From NCBI RefSeq assembly GCF_001292705.1, contig NZ_LGAK01000037.1, positions 1 through 53,524 of the forward strand: a stretch of 53,524 nt of DNA, written 5' to 3'. The translations under genes and the position numbers were made by a program. Positions 8,066-18,250 of the stretch are shown piece after piece (position 1 is the stretch's first letter; the number at the start of each line of letters is the position of its first letter). The notes below the pieces were generated by a model that had not been told where the DNA came from, did not search any database, and worked only from the letters and a program-made list of their open reading frames with translations. The DNA is from Marinagarivorans algicola. GTDB lineage: Bacteria; Pseudomonadota; Gammaproteobacteria; Pseudomonadales; Cellvibrionaceae.

Positions 8066-9031
8066 ATGGTTGGCTTTATCGTGCGGGGTGGTAGCTTGCG
8101 GCTAGTGTTAAAAGTATTGCTATTGGTATTTTTGTGTGCAACTCCATTATGGATTTATATTCCAGCATCTACGCCGTTTTTGGAGGCGCTTAATAATTCA
8201 GCGCACGCGGCGCTTTTTTTTATGATGGGTTTAGGCATTGCAGTGACTTTTGAGTTGCCTAGGCCTTGCCAAAAGAGCCTATTCGTTTGGTTTATCTTTG
8301 TTTTTTTATTGGTCTGTGTAGGTATCGCCATCGAGCTTGTGCAATCTTTTATTGGGCGCTCGGCAACGCTTAGCGATGTGCTTCTCGATGCGCTGGGTAT
8401 TGGTGCGGCGCTGTGTACCTATTGGGCGCTATCTATACGTGGCTGTTGGCGTATTTTGTTGTGTGGCGTAGCGTTATTATTGCTGGCTATTGCATTTGTT
8501 GGCCCAGCGCAAGCGTTATGGGTGGGGGCTCAATTAAAGCAACAACTGCCGGTTGTGTGTAATTTTGATTCAGCTTGCCCAAATCTTGATAGTAGTGACG
8601 GGGGCACACTTGATGTGATTAACCTCGATGCCAGCAATATTGGCTCATCCTCAAAGCAGCGCTCAATTGTGTGGCGCACAAACGATTCGTTGGTTTTACG
8701 TGTAGGTTACCGTGCGGGGACATTTCCTGGTGGTGGGTTTGACCGGGTGATTGTGAGCTGGCAAGGCTATAACGCGCTATGCACCGAGGTGTACTGGCCC
8801 TATTTGAGCGCGGGGCAACTGGGGGTACATATTCATGATCAAGATTTTAGCAAAACACGTAAGAAGTTTGATCGAACGTATTCCCTTGAAGCGGGCGCTA
8901 ATAAGGTCTGCATTGATTTGGCTGAGGTGGCTAAATTTATTGACTTAGCTGGCGTTAAAACATTGATGTATTACAGTATCAGACCTACAGCGGCCGGTGA
9001 GTTTTACCTCGATAATATTCATTTGCGCTAA
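8066..9031 (+). CDS. VanZ-like membrane protein with C-terminal extension
   Basis: The N-terminal ~150 residues contain four or five hydrophobic segments and the VanZ-family pattern: NNSAHAALFFMMG, then IELVQSFIGRSATLSDVLLDALG. The family is named after the teicoplanin-resistance gene but most members have unknown roles. The C-terminal ~140 residues are predicted extracytoplasmic, with cysteines and aromatic residues, and end in a beta-rich stretch (FYLDNIHLR) that resembles carbohydrate-binding-type folds only loosely. ATG at 8066 is preferred; an in-frame TTG at 8027 would add 13 residues. It ends 52 bases before gcvT, so cotranscription is possible without a functional link. Confidence 0.75.
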   Translation: MVGFIVRGGSLRLVLKVLLLVFLCATPLWIYIPASTPFLEALNNSAHAALFFMMGLGIAVTFELPRPCQKSLFVWFIFVFLLVCVGIAIELVQSFIGRSATLSDVLLDALGIGAALCTYWALSIRGCWRILLCGVALLLLAIAFVGPAQALWVGAQLKQQLPVVCNFDSACPNLDSSDGGTLDVINLDASNIGSSSKQRSIVWRTNDSLVLRVGYRAGTFPGGGFDRVIVSWQGYNALCTEVYWPYLSAGQLGVHIHDQDFSKTRKKFDRTYSLEAGANKVCIDLAEVAKFIDLAGVKTLMYYSIRPTAAGEFYLDNIHLR

Positions 9032-9083
9032 GCGCCCCTGTTGTTGATACAATGTGTTTTTAAGCTGACCGATGGAATATAAA

Positions 9084-10178
9084 ATGTTAAATAAAACTCC
9101 GTTAGCCCAGTTGCATGAAACAATGGGCGGCAAAATGGTTGATTTTGGTGGCTGGTGGATGCCGGTTAATTATGGCTCACAAATTGAAGAGCATAATGCG
9201 GTGCGTACAGATGCAGGCATGTTTGATGTGTCGCACATGACGGTTGTTGATGTTCACGGGGAGCAAGCACAAGCATTTTTGCGCTATTTATTAGCCAACG
9301 ATGTCGCTAAGTTAACCGAGCAAGGTAAGGCCTTGTATACCGGTATGCTCAATGACGAAGGCGGTGTTATTGATGATTTAATTGTTTACCTCATGCCGCT
9401 GGGTTACCGCTTAGTGGTTAACTGCGCAACCCGCGAAAAAGACTTAGCGTGGATCAACTTACAAGCGCAAAAATTCACAGTAGAGGTGACTGAGCGTCCA
9501 GAGCTTGCGATGATTGCTGTGCAAGGCCCTAACGCACGTAAAAAAGTCTGTGAAGTATTGGCGGATGATGCTGATACGCTGAATAAACTTGACGTTTTTT
9601 ATGGTGCAGCCTTAAGTGGTGCGCGCAGTGAATGGTTTGCTGCGCGTACGGGTTATACCGGCGAAGATGGTTTTGAAATTATTGTACCGGCTACCGATGT
9701 CAATACTTTTTGGCAGCAGTTGGCTGATCATGGCGTTGCGCCTTGTGGTTTGGGCTCTCGTGATACCTTGCGCTTAGAAGCCGGTATGAACCTTTATGGG
9801 CACGAAATGAACGATGAAACATCGCCTCTAGTAGCCAATATGGGCTGGACTATTAGCTGGGAGCCAACCGACCGAGTATTTATCGGGCGAAGTGTGATTG
9901 CGGCTGAAAAAGCGGCTGGCATCAAGCAAAAATTAGTGGGCTTAGTAATGCGTAGCCGCGGTGTATTACGCGATGGGTATGAAGTGGTTGTGCCAGGTAC
10001 AGATGAGCGAGGCGTGATTACTAGCGGCACTTTTTCGCCAACGCTGGGTGTGTCTATTGCGATTGCTCGTGTGCCTACTGGTAGTGTGAGCAGCGCAGAG
10101 GTGATTATTCGCGGTAAACGTGTCGCCGTAGAAGTTGTTAAGCCATGCTTTGTACGCAAGGGCAAAGCACTCATTTAA
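9084..10178 (+). CDS. gcvT: Aminomethyltransferase GcvT (glycine cleavage T protein)
   Basis: Transfers the methylene group from aminomethyl-lipoyl GcvH to tetrahydrofolate, releasing ammonia. The N-terminus [20 protein letters not shown] and the segments [17 protein letters not shown] and [20 protein letters not shown] are typical. At 364 aa it is full length. ATG at 9084 follows a GGA motif by seven bases and gives the expected family N-terminus; an ATG at 9072 would add four residues. gcvH follows after 79 bases; gcvP is not in the window. Confidence 0.96.
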   Translation: MLNKTPLAQLHETMGGKMVDFGGWWMPVNYGSQIEEHNAVRTDAGMFDVSHMTVVDVHGEQAQAFLRYLLANDVAKLTEQGKALYTGMLNDEGGVIDDLIVYLMPLGYRLVVNCATREKDLAWINLQAQKFTVEVTERPELAMIAVQGPNARKKVCEVLADDADTLNKLDVFYGAALSGARSEWFAARTGYTGEDGFEIIVPATDVNTFWQQLADHGVAPCGLGSRDTLRLEAGMNLYGHEMNDETSPLVANMGWTISWEPTDRVFIGRSVIAAEKAAGIKQKLVGLVMRSRGVLRDGYEVVVPGTDERGVITSGTFSPTLGVSIAIARVPTGSVSSAEVIIRGKRVAVEVVKPCFVRKGKALI

Positions 10179-10257
10179 CACCGTGTGTTTTGCGCTGGTT
10201 TAAGCGAGCGCAAGCACATACAATACTCCAAATTTTTGACCGATGTGAGGATAACCC

Positions 10258-10641
10258 ATGAGCGAAGTTCGCGCTGAATTGAAGTACTTAGAGAGCCACG
10301 AGTGGGCTCGTGTAGAAACTGATGGTACTGTTACCGTTGGTATTAGTGACCATGCACAAGCAGCGCTTGGTGATGTGGTATTTGTTGAGTTGCCTGAAGT
10401 GGGTAGCGATGTTACAGCGGGTTCTGAGGCCGGTGTTGTTGAATCGGTTAAAGCCGCTAGCGATGTGTATTCGCCAATTAGCGGTGAAGTGATTGCTGTA
10501 AACGAAGCCTTAGAAGATGCTCCTGAAACCATTAACTCTTCGCCTTATGACGACGGCTGGTTTTATAAAGTGCGCCCCACCGAGCTCGAAGAGTTGGATA
10601 ACGCGTTAGATGCCGAAGCCTACCAAGAAGCCACTGAGTAA
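10258..10641 (+). CDS. gcvH: Glycine cleavage system H protein
   Basis: Lipoyl carrier that shuttles the aminomethyl intermediate between the P, T and L proteins. The 127-aa product has the expected [20 protein letters not shown] start and the lipoylation loop [20 protein letters not shown] with Lys at about residue 64. An AGGA ribosome site lies eight bases before the ATG. A strong terminator follows, so the unit ends here without gcvP. Confidence 0.97.
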   Translation: MSEVRAELKYLESHEWARVETDGTVTVGISDHAQAALGDVVFVELPEVGSDVTAGSEAGVVESVKAASDVYSPISGEVIAVNEALEDAPETINSSPYDDGWFYKVRPTELEELDNALDAEAYQEATE

Positions 10642-10661
10642 CCCGTGTTAAAGTAGTCACC

Positions 10662-10691
10662 AAAAACGGCGCCTTATTTGGCGCCGTTTTT
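10662..10691. terminator. Bidirectional rho-independent terminator after gcvH
   Basis: A perfect 12-bp stem (AAAAACGGCGCC / GGCGCCGTTTTT) with a TTATTT loop. It has T-runs on both strands and lies between convergent gcvH and the imelysin-like gene. Confidence 0.92.
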
Positions 10692-10736
10692 ATAAGTGAT
10701 GCATACAAAAAGGTCACTTGTATGGTGTGTGCTGGA

Positions 10737-12008
10737 TTATTTTGTGGTGTTGGGTGCAGGCATGCGAGCGGCTTGTCTTAATGCGACGGTTAACTCTGCG
10801 AGCTGCTGGCGTAGCGCTGTATTATCGCTTGTGACTGGCGCGTGATCACTGTCTACCTGAGTGTCTTGTGCGCGGTGTGCAGAGGGTGTCATGTCTGTGG
10901 AAAGCGCACTGATGTGACTGGCTAATAAGCGCAGTAAATTTTGGCAGAGTGAGGCTTGCGGGTTATACCCTAAAAGGCTCAGCCATAGTTCAAGGCCTGT
11001 TAATTGTGCCTGTAAGCGCTGATATTGCCAGTGCTGCTGCCAAAGAGGCAGATCGTCATTGTGATACTGCGTGAGCTCTTGCAGCTGTTGGGCGCTGAGC
11101 TGTTGAGCGGCTTGTGCAAGAGCGGCTTGCTGCTGCGCCACAGTTTGTTGACTAAAAGCATTCAGTGCCGATTGGCTATCGCGTTTGAATAGCTGAGACT
11201 TTAGCTGCATAAGATGGTGGCGAAGGGCTTGCGTTTGTTGTGCAATGAGCTGGCGGCGCCGATTGTGTGGGTGCTCGCTGATTTCACGTAAGCCTAGGCT
11301 TTCGTGTTTGGGGGTGAGCGCGGTGACAGCGTGTAGTTGTGATACTTGGCGTGGAGTTTGGGCGCCATGTAGCATCAAGCCTAAAGGATAAAGCCCCAAT
11401 GCCGCTTCTTGTTGATCTGTTTGCCGGTGTCGATCTTTTAATGTCTCTTCATTAAGCATAATGTCGAGGTTAAAGATTAAGCCGGTATTGCCTTGCGTAC
11501 CGTTATTGTCTAAAAACCCAAGTTCTGCAGGCCAAGCGGCTATATACCCATGGTATAGACTGATGGTCGACCAATTGGCGGTATTTTTTAGTTGTGGCTG
11601 TAGCGGTGAATTCGGTAGTTGATCTTGGCGTTGGGTGGCCGCTAATGCGCCTAGTATTGCCAAGGGTTCTATACTAAGGGCCAGCTGCTGCCACCGTTGC
11701 TGAGCGTTTTGCAGTGTTGTGGTGTTGGGGTCTGCCAGTAAGGCACTAACGCTACGCTGCAATACGGTGGCTGCTTGAATGGCTTGCTCTAATTGCAATT
11801 GCTGGCTTTGCCATACGGTGAGCGTCAGTGTGTGAACGGCAGCCATCGGTAGTGCTATTTGGGTTGCCGTAGGCGCTGGTGGTGGCCCTTGAGGGGCGCC
11901 ATTGTTGTTGCAGCTGCTAGTGCTAATTGAAGCTGTAACGCACAGTGCAAGGGTACGCCATATACAGCGGTTGAGTGGGCGTCTGTTGAGCTGCGTTAAG
12001 CGAGGCAT
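10737..12008 (-). CDS. Imelysin-like (M75-type) lipoprotein, divergent
   Basis: The N-terminus has a signal-like hydrophobic stretch ending in STSSC with Cys at about residue 33, then a Pro-rich linker, so a lipoprotein is likely. The mature part is almost wholly helical and Gln/Leu/Ala-rich. The order of segments resembles imelysin/IrpA proteins: an N-terminal helical bundle (VSALLADPN, then QQRWQQLA), an AAWPAELGFLD segment, and a second repeat. The GxHxxE motif of the family is replaced by LGLYPLGLMLHG, so the putative metal site appears lost. Imelysins are often iron-regulated periplasmic proteins of uncertain function. It begins eight bases after the HAD gene and probably shares its transcript. 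Family call is moderate. Confidence 0.6.
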   Translation of the reverse strand: MPRLTQLNRRPLNRCIWRTLALCVTASISTSSCNNNGAPQGPPPAPTATQIALPMAAVHTLTLTVWQSQQLQLEQAIQAATVLQRSVSALLADPNTTTLQNAQQRWQQLALSIEPLAILGALAATQRQDQLPNSPLQPQLKNTANWSTISLYHGYIAAWPAELGFLDNNGTQGNTGLIFNLDIMLNEETLKDRHRQTDQQEAALGLYPLGLMLHGAQTPRQVSQLHAVTALTPKHESLGLREISEHPHNRRRQLIAQQTQALRHHLMQLKSQLFKRDSQSALNAFSQQTVAQQQAALAQAAQQLSAQQLQELTQYHNDDLPLWQQHWQYQRLQAQLTGLELWLSLLGYNPQASLCQNLLRLLASHISALSTDMTPSAHRAQDTQVDSDHAPVTSDNTALRQQLAELTVALRQAARMPAPNTTK

Positions 12009-12015
12009 TGCGGTG

Positions 12016-12669
12016 CTAACGTAAGCTCATAATAGGCACATTATGACTGGCTGCATATTTTGCCAATTTGGGGCAAGGGTCGACGGCGACGGGGTGATCA
12101 ACGGATTGCAACAGGGGAATATCATTAGCGGAATCACTGTAAAAATAACTCCCTTCTAGCGTCTCGTCGTGTTGGCTGAGCCATTGATTAAGACAGGTGA
12201 TTTTACCTTCTTGAAAGCACGGAGTACCGCTGTGTGCTCCAGTAAACTGGCCATCAACGATCTCGGGCTCTGTAGCAATAAGATGCTGAACACCTAAACG
12301 GCGTGCAATAGGACCAGTGACAAAGCGGTTAGTCGCTGTAATGATGACAATGGTGTGGCCTTCGCGTCGATGCTTAGCTAATAAAGTAACGCCTTTTTTT
12401 AAAATCATAGGCTCTACCACTTCGGTCATAAACTGCGCTTGTAGTGCTAAGCGCTTAGCCGCGCTGAGGCGGGTTAATGGCGCAAGTGCGAACTTAATAT
12501 AAGCGGCAATGTCCAGAGTTCCTTCCTGGTAATCAATATAAAATTGATCATTGGCATGTTTAAACACTGTGCGATCGACTATGCCTTGCTGACATAGGAA
12601 TTCGCCAAAAGCGTGGTCACTGTCGCCGTTAAGTAATGTGTTGTCTAGGTCGAACAGGGCAAGTGTCAA
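12016..12669 (-). CDS. HAD-superfamily phosphatase, SerB/HAD-IB subfamily
   Basis: A 217-aa cytosolic phosphatase. Motif I is LFDLDNTLLNGDSD at residues 4-17 with the nucleophilic Asp at 7; motif II threonine lies in VIITAT near 112; motif III/IV are the conserved Lys (EGKITCL) and SDSANDIPLL near 178. Subfamily IB members include phosphoserine phosphatases; the exact substrate is unknown. It is divergent from rppH-ptsP, the same neighbourhood seen in Pseudomonas-type genomes. Confidence 0.9.
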   Translation of the reverse strand: MTLALFDLDNTLLNGDSDHAFGEFLCQQGIVDRTVFKHANDQFYIDYQEGTLDIAAYIKFALAPLTRLSAAKRLALQAQFMTEVVEPMILKKGVTLLAKHRREGHTIVIITATNRFVTGPIARRLGVQHLIATEPEIVDGQFTGAHSGTPCFQEGKITCLNQWLSQHDETLEGSYFYSDSANDIPLLQSVDHPVAVDPCPKLAKYAASHNVPIMSLR

Positions 12670-12877
12670 GGAAGCTCCTTAAGTACGATTGGCATGAATA
12701 AGTGGCTTTACACGCCATTAAACGTGCTAGGTAGGTGAATAATCTTAGTATATCGTGTAAATAGGTACTCAATAACGAAATAAAGCTGAATAAGAGCTGA
12801 ATCGCAAATTGCTGTTAGTGTATAAATTGTGAAACAATGACCTGATCATTATAACAACAAATCGTTAAGGAGCTCGT

Positions 12878-13387
12878 GTGATAGACGCCGAAGGCTTTCG
12901 CCCTAATGTGGGCATAATCCTCATGAACCCTAAGGGGCAAGTACTCTGGGCGCGGCGTATTGGTGGCCAAGATGCTTGGCAGTTCCCGCAGGGGGGAATT
13001 AAAACCAATGAATCAGCCGAGCAAGCTCTTTATCGTGAACTTAAAGAAGAGGTCGGTTTAACGGCTGAGCATGTCACGGTTATTGACGCTACCCGAGGGT
13101 GGTTGCGCTATCGTTTACCGAAGCGCTATGTGCGACCTCAGCAGCAGCCTTTATGCATTGGCCAAAAGCAAAAATGGTTTTTATTGGAGTATAACGGCGC
13201 CGAGAGCGCCATTGACTTAAGCGGTGATGGCCATCCAGAGTTTGATACTTGGGAGTGGGTCAGTTATTGGTATCCGTTAGATCGCGTAGTTAACTTTAAG
13301 CGTGATGTGTACCGCCGTGCAATGCGTGAACTAGCGCCTGCGCATGCTAATTATCAAGAGCAAAAGTGGCGAATGGAGCAAGGTTAA
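12878..13387 (+). CDS. rppH: RNA pyrophosphohydrolase RppH
   Basis: A NUDIX hydrolase that converts 5'-triphosphate mRNA ends to monophosphates and so triggers RNase E decay. The NUDIX box [20 protein letters not shown] (about residues 37-56, continuing VGL) is intact, preceded by DAWQFPQ. Length 169 aa is typical. An AAGGAG site lies seven bases upstream of the GTG start at 12878. The stop overlaps the ATG of ptsP (TAATG). Confidence 0.96.
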   Translation: MIDAEGFRPNVGIILMNPKGQVLWARRIGGQDAWQFPQGGIKTNESAEQALYRELKEEVGLTAEHVTVIDATRGWLRYRLPKRYVRPQQQPLCIGQKQKWFLLEYNGAESAIDLSGDGHPEFDTWEWVSYWYPLDRVVNFKRDVYRRAMRELAPAHANYQEQKWRMEQG

Positions 13388-15660
13388 TGCTGGGGTCTTT
13401 GCGGAGTATTGTTCAGGAGGTTAATTCAGCGCGGGATCTCCCGGCGGTACTGCGTATTATTGTGACGCGTGTAAAGCAAACCATGACAACCGATGTGTGC
13501 TCGGTATATTTGCGTAATGTTAAAAAAGAATTTGTTCTGATGGCAACCGATGGCTTAAATGTAGAGGCTGTCGGGCGCGTGATGCTGACTAAAGGGCAGG
13601 GGCTTGTAGGTTTGGTGGCGGCGCGCGAAGAGCCCGTTAATCTAGATCAAGCTGAAGCACACCCCAATTTTGAGTATTTTCCCGAAACAGGTGAAGAGCG
13701 TTATAGCGCATTTTTGGGTGTACCGATTATTCATCAGCGCAAAGTGATGGGTGTATTAGTGGTTCAGCAAGTTAAGGGTCGTACCTTTGATGAGGGTGAA
13801 GAGGCCTTTTTAGTGACCATGTCAGCGCAGTTATCGGGGGTGATTGCCCATGCCGAAGCCACTGGAGCGCTGGTGGATATTCACTCGGATGCAGGGCCTA
13901 CCGAAGCCAAGTTTATGGGGGTTGCGGGTGCACCGGGTGTTGCTATTGGCCGTACGGTGGTTGCGGCGCCGCCAGCGGATTTGCGCGCAGTGCCCTATCG
14001 CCGCTGTGATGATATAGAGCAAGAGGTGGTGTTTTTTTTAGAGGCCTTAGCGCAAGTGCGGGCCAATGTACGCTTATTGGGCGATGAGCTGGCTAACCGG
14101 GTCAATAAAGAAGAGCGCCAGTTATTTGATGCCTACGTGGGTATGCTCGACGATGCTTCATTGGGTGGTGAGGTTATGGATCGTATTCGGCAAAATATAT
14201 CGGCCGAGTATGCGTGGAGTGAAGTGATTCTGGAGCATGTGACAAACTTCCAGAGTATGAGCGATCCTTATTTACGTGAACGCGCCAGTGATGTCCAGGA
14301 TTTGGGTGGGCGAGTGCTCGCTGTATTGCAGCAAAGTAACCAAAAAAAAATCGTCTTCCCAGAAAATACTATTTTAATCGGTGAGGAGTTAACGGCTTCT
14401 ATGTTGGCCGAAGTGCCGGCAGGGCGTTTGGCGGGTATTGTATCTGTAAGAGGCTCTAGTAACTCGCATGTAGCCATTTTGGCCCGCTCAATGGGTATAC
14501 CCACCGTGATGGGGGCGGTCGATTTACCCTTTACGAAGCTCGATAGCCGCGAAATGATTGTCGATGGTTATCACGGTAGTGTTTACAGCGACCCGTCGCG
14601 CAATTTATTGCTGCACTACCAAGATATTGTGGATGAAGACTTGCAAGTTGTTCGTACCCTCGAAAGCCTTAAAGACGAGCCCTGCGAAACAACCGACGGC
14701 CATCTCATTGAGTTATGGGTCAATACAGGTTTGGCGGCCGATGCCGTGCTATCACTCGAGCGCGGAGCGGAAGGCGTCGGGCTCTATCGCACCGAAATTC
14801 CCTTTATGCTGCGTGACCGCTTTCCTTCAGAGGAAGAGCAGCGGCAGGTTTACCGCGAACAGCTGGCAGCGTTTTTCCCGCACCCTGTTACCATGCGCAC
14901 CTTAGATATTGGTGGGGATAAAGCGCTTCCGTATTTCCCCATCGAAGAAGAAAACCCCTTTTTGGGCTGGCGTGGTATACGTGTAACGCTTGATCATCCC
15001 GAGATATTTCTAGTGCAAGTACGGGCAATGCTCCGCGCCAGCGAAGGCTTGGATAATTTACGTATACTCCTGCCCATGATTTCGGCTATTCCCGAGCTAG
15101 AAATTGCTCAAATGCTGATTATGCGCGCTTACGAAGAGCTAGTGGCAGAGGGGCGTAAAATAGCCTTGCCGCCTATTGGTGTAATGATTGAGGTGCCTTC
15201 GGCAGTTTACCAAGCGCGCGAGCTAGCGGCGCGCAGTGATTTTTTATCGGTCGGGAGCAACGACTTAACACAATACATTTTGGCCGTTGATCGTAACAAT
15301 ACACGCGTTGCTGACTTGTATCGCTCTTTTCATCCTGCCGTTTTGCGGGCTTTAAAAGATGTCGTCGACGCCTCGCACAGCCAAGGCAAGCCAATCAGTA
15401 TTTGCGGCGAACTCGCTGGTGACCCAACCGCGGCATTGTTGCTGATGGCTATGGGTTACGATGTATTGTCGATGAGCGCGACGAATTTGCTCAAGGTGAA
15501 GTCGGTGATTCGTCGCGTCAGTTTGATTGACGCCCATGAGTTGATGCTCGAAGTACTTGCTTTGCCCGACACCGAATCAGTCTATGCCACGCTTGATGAT
15601 GCGTTTAAAGAAGTCGGTTTGAGTCGAATGCTAAAACCTATTGTGCCAATTAATCGTTAA
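13387..15660 (+). CDS. ptsP: PTS-Ntr enzyme I (PEP-protein phosphotransferase PtsP)
   Basis: First enzyme of the nitrogen-related phosphotransferase system; it takes phosphate from PEP and passes it to NPr. An N-terminal GAF domain spans about residues 10-155. The enzyme I body follows, with the phosphohistidine in SSNSHVAILARSMGIPTVMG near residue 363, LYRTEIPFM near 470, TMRTLDIGGDKALPYF near 500, and the active cysteine in SICGELAGDP near 675. The 757-aa length matches the family. The ATG at 13387 overlaps the rppH stop; a further upstream in-frame ATG lies inside rppH and is unlikely. Confidence 0.96.
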   Translation: MLGSLRSIVQEVNSARDLPAVLRIIVTRVKQTMTTDVCSVYLRNVKKEFVLMATDGLNVEAVGRVMLTKGQGLVGLVAAREEPVNLDQAEAHPNFEYFPETGEERYSAFLGVPIIHQRKVMGVLVVQQVKGRTFDEGEEAFLVTMSAQLSGVIAHAEATGALVDIHSDAGPTEAKFMGVAGAPGVAIGRTVVAAPPADLRAVPYRRCDDIEQEVVFFLEALAQVRANVRLLGDELANRVNKEERQLFDAYVGMLDDASLGGEVMDRIRQNISAEYAWSEVILEHVTNFQSMSDPYLRERASDVQDLGGRVLAVLQQSNQKKIVFPENTILIGEELTASMLAEVPAGRLAGIVSVRGSSNSHVAILARSMGIPTVMGAVDLPFTKLDSREMIVDGYHGSVYSDPSRNLLLHYQDIVDEDLQVVRTLESLKDEPCETTDGHLIELWVNTGLAADAVLSLERGAEGVGLYRTEIPFMLRDRFPSEEEQRQVYREQLAAFFPHPVTMRTLDIGGDKALPYFPIEEENPFLGWRGIRVTLDHPEIFLVQVRAMLRASEGLDNLRILLPMISAIPELEIAQMLIMRAYEELVAEGRKIALPPIGVMIEVPSAVYQARELAARSDFLSVGSNDLTQYILAVDRNNTRVADLYRSFHPAVLRALKDVVDASHSQGKPISICGELAGDPTAALLLMAMGYDVLSMSATNLLKVKSVIRRVSLIDAHELMLEVLALPDTESVYATLDDAFKEVGLSRMLKPIVPINR

Positions 15661-15761
15661 GCACTAATGACTTTAGTGACTCGAGCGTGGTATGTGGTGC
15701 TCTCTTTGCTTTTCCCCTATATGATAGCTGCTTTTTATAATGTGTCTCATCGCTTTAATGC

Positions 15762-15795
15762 AGTCATTACATTCAATTTAGTCATTACATTCAAT
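15762..15795. repeat. 16-bp direct repeat upstream of lgt
   Basis: AGTCATTACATTCAAT occurs at 15762-15777 and again at 15780-15795, directly before the AAGGA ribosome site of lgt. It could be a regulator site or simple slippage. Confidence 0.6.
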
Positions 15796-15806
15796 AAGGA
15801 TGCATC

Positions 15807-16673
15807 ATGCTCACTTATCCAGAAATTGACCCTGTTGCCTTTACGGTTTTTGAGTCGCTCGAGGTATTTGGTAAAACATTTGGCCCCCTAGAAGTCCATT
15901 GGTATGGGCTGATGTATTTATTGGGCTTTGCGGCGTGCTGGGGGCTTGGCATGTATCGAGGGGGGAAGTCTTATAATGTGGTTTATCGTAAGCAAATGGA
16001 TGACTTATTGTTTTATGTTGCCATGGGTGTGGTTCTGGGTGGACGCATGGGCTATGTTGTTTTTTATCAGTTTCAGGAGTTTCTTGCTGATCCGGCGATG
16101 ATTATTCGGGTTTGGGAGGGCGGCATGTCATTCCATGGTGGTTTGCTGGGGGTTGTTGTTGCGGTCTTACTCTACTGTCGCAAAGTTGATCAAAATATTT
16201 TCGATGTCATTGATTTTTTTGCACCCTTTGTTCCTATTGCCTTGGGGCTTGGGCGTTTGGGTAATTTTATTGGTGGTGAACTGTACGGCCGTGCAACCGA
16301 TGTGTCGTGGGCCATGGTTTTCCCTAAAGACCCAGAACAATTAGCGCGTCACCCATCACAGTTATACCAAATGTTTTTTGAAGGACTGGTATTATTTACA
16401 GTACTATTCTGGTTCTCGCGCAAGCCGCGGCCACGTGCTGCTGTAGGTGCGTTATTTTTGTTGCTGTACGGCTGCGTGCGTTTTGGTGTGGAGTTTGTAC
16501 GCCAACCCGATGCTCATATTACCTTTTTGTTGTTTGGTTGGATGACGCGCGGGCAAATGCTATCGGTACCGATGATTCTTATTGGCGGTGGCGTGTTTAT
16601 TTGGGCCATGAAGCGCCAAAAATACGGCCCAGGTAAGCCTGAAATGAAAGCGCAAGAAGCAGCTAGCGCTTAA
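15807..16673 (+). CDS. lgt: Prolipoprotein diacylglyceryl transferase Lgt
   Basis: Inner-membrane enzyme that attaches diacylglycerol to the lipobox cysteine of prolipoproteins, the first step of lipoprotein maturation. Visible features are about seven membrane segments, SFHGGLLGV near residue 110, the Lgt signature GRLGNFIGGELYGR near 149-162, and ARHPSQLYQ near 180. At 288 aa it is full length. AAGGA precedes the ATG. The order lgt-thyA-folA is conserved in related bacteria; the window encodes several predicted lipoprotein substrates. Confidence 0.97.
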   Translation: MLTYPEIDPVAFTVFESLEVFGKTFGPLEVHWYGLMYLLGFAACWGLGMYRGGKSYNVVYRKQMDDLLFYVAMGVVLGGRMGYVVFYQFQEFLADPAMIIRVWEGGMSFHGGLLGVVVAVLLYCRKVDQNIFDVIDFFAPFVPIALGLGRLGNFIGGELYGRATDVSWAMVFPKDPEQLARHPSQLYQMFFEGLVLFTVLFWFSRKPRPRAAVGALFLLLYGCVRFGVEFVRQPDAHITFLLFGWMTRGQMLSVPMILIGGGVFIWAMKRQKYGPGKPEMKAQEAASA

Positions 16674-16855
16674 TGAGCCGATCAGCTGCGCTGGTTTTTC
16701 AGTCGCGGCTGCCGACTTAATCGCTAAAAGACATCAGTTTAATGGTATTAAAGTCCACGCCTTTATTTGCTATCACACTTTAAAGACTGGCATGTTGTAA
16801 AATAGCGGCCCTTGCCAGTAGACATATTTTAAAGAAGGCCAGCAAAGGTTTTGTT

Positions 16856-17689
16856 ATGAAGCAGTATTTAGATTTAATGCGCCATGTGCGCGATAGTGGT
16901 GTGACAAAATCAGATCGTACCGGGACGGGGACTAAAAGCGTTTTTGGCTATCAAATGCGCTTTGACTTGGCTCAGGGCTTCCCGCTGGTGACAACAAAAA
17001 AATGCCACCTTAAGTCGATTATTCATGAGCTGCTCTGGTTCTTGCGCGGCGATACTAATATCGCCTATCTCAAGCAAAACGGCGTCAAGATTTGGGATGA
17101 GTGGGCTGATGAAAAAGGCGATTTGGGCCCCGTTTATGGGGCTCAATGGCGTAGTTGGCCCAAAGCAGACGGCGGCACAATTGATCAAATTAGCGAGGTA
17201 ATTGAGCAAATTAAAACCAAGCCTGACTCACGTCGCTTGATTGTCTCGGCTTGGAACCCAACGTATTTACCCGAAGAGGGGCAGCAGCCTAGCCACAATG
17301 CGGCCGAAGGCAAAATGGCGCTACCACCATGCCATACATTGTTTCAATTTTACGTCTTAGAGGGCAAGTTGTCGTGCCAGCTCTACCAGCGCAGTGCTGA
17401 TATTCTGCTGGGCGTACCTTTCAATATTGCCTCTTATGCGTTGCTGACCATGATGGTGGCACAAGTGACGGGGCTGAAATTGGGTGAGTTTGTGCATACC
17501 CTAGGGGACGCGCATTTGTACCTTAACCATTTAGAGCAAGTCGACTTGCAGCTAGCGCGAGAGCCTTTTGCTTTGCCGACAATGCACATTAACCCCGCCG
17601 TGACCCATATTTTTGACTTCACCTATGATGATTTTGAATTGCGTGATTATGAGTATCACCCTGCAATCAAGGCGCCCATTGCCGTTTAA
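16856..17689 (+). CDS. thyA: Thymidylate synthase
   Basis: Methylates dUMP to dTMP using methylenetetrahydrofolate, which also acts as reductant. Recognised by the N-terminal [22 protein letters not shown], the arginine-rich [12 protein letters not shown], the catalytic cysteine in [13 protein letters not shown] near residue 160, and [18 protein letters not shown]. The 277-aa length exceeds the 264-aa E. coli enzyme because of a short insert ([14 protein letters not shown]) before the active-site strand. folA follows after 21 bases, pairing dihydrofolate production with its reduction. Confidence 0.98.
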   Translation: MKQYLDLMRHVRDSGVTKSDRTGTGTKSVFGYQMRFDLAQGFPLVTTKKCHLKSIIHELLWFLRGDTNIAYLKQNGVKIWDEWADEKGDLGPVYGAQWRSWPKADGGTIDQISEVIEQIKTKPDSRRLIVSAWNPTYLPEEGQQPSHNAAEGKMALPPCHTLFQFYVLEGKLSCQLYQRSADILLGVPFNIASYALLTMMVAQVTGLKLGEFVHTLGDAHLYLNHLEQVDLQLAREPFALPTMHINPAVTHIFDFTYDDFELRDYEYHPAIKAPIAV

Positions 17690-17710
17690 TGCGCGAGTAG
17701 GATAAACAGA

Positions 17711-18250
17711 ATGAATACAACACCACGTTTGGCCCTAATGGTGGCAATGGCTCAAAACCGTTGCATTGGGGTTAAAAATACTCTGCCTTGGCACTTGCCT
17801 GAAGACTTAAAGCACTTTAAAAAAACCACTACGGGTAAGCCTGTGATTATGGGCCGTAAGACCTATGATTCTATTGGGCGCCCGCTCCCTAATCGTACGA
17901 ATATTGTGATTACACGGAACGCCCAATGGCAAGCGCCGGGTATTGAAGTGGCCGCGAATTTGACCGATGCCGTGGAGCAAGGATTGGCGGCGGCCGAGCT
18001 CATGGCTGCCGAAGAAATCGTTATTATGGGTGGTGCGCAAGTATATACCGAGGTGCTTAATACGCCGTTGGCGCAGAATGCTGTGGTTCTGAGCCGCATG
18101 TATTTAACACGTGTGCATGCCGATGTGGACGGCGATGCCTTCTTTCCCGAGTATGATGAAACTCAGTGGCAATTGGAATCCACACACAAATATGCCGCAG
18201 ATAGTCGTAATCCATATGCTTATAGTTTTGAAATTTGGGATAAAAAATAA
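17711..18250 (+). CDS. folA: Dihydrofolate reductase
   Basis: Reduces dihydrofolate from the ThyA reaction back to tetrahydrofolate with NADPH. The fold is clear: ALMVAMAQNRCIGVKNTLPW (substrate loop), LPEDLKHFKKTTTGKPVIMG, RKTYDSIGRPLPNRTNIVIT, and IMGGAQVYTEVL. Acidic catalytic residue lies in LPEDL (about residue 29). At 179 aa it is slightly longer than many DHFRs. Confidence 0.97.
   Translation: MNTTPRLALMVAMAQNRCIGVKNTLPWHLPEDLKHFKKTTTGKPVIMGRKTYDSIGRPLPNRTNIVITRNAQWQAPGIEVAANLTDAVEQGLAAAELMAAEEIVIMGGAQVYTEVLNTPLAQNAVVLSRMYLTRVHADVDGDAFFPEYDETQWQLESTHKYAADSRNPYAYSFEIWDKK

Noticed and set aside
9032..9083. Glycine riboswitch before gcvT
   Set aside because: The gap to the VanZ-like gene is only about 50 bases and holds no aptamer-like structure.
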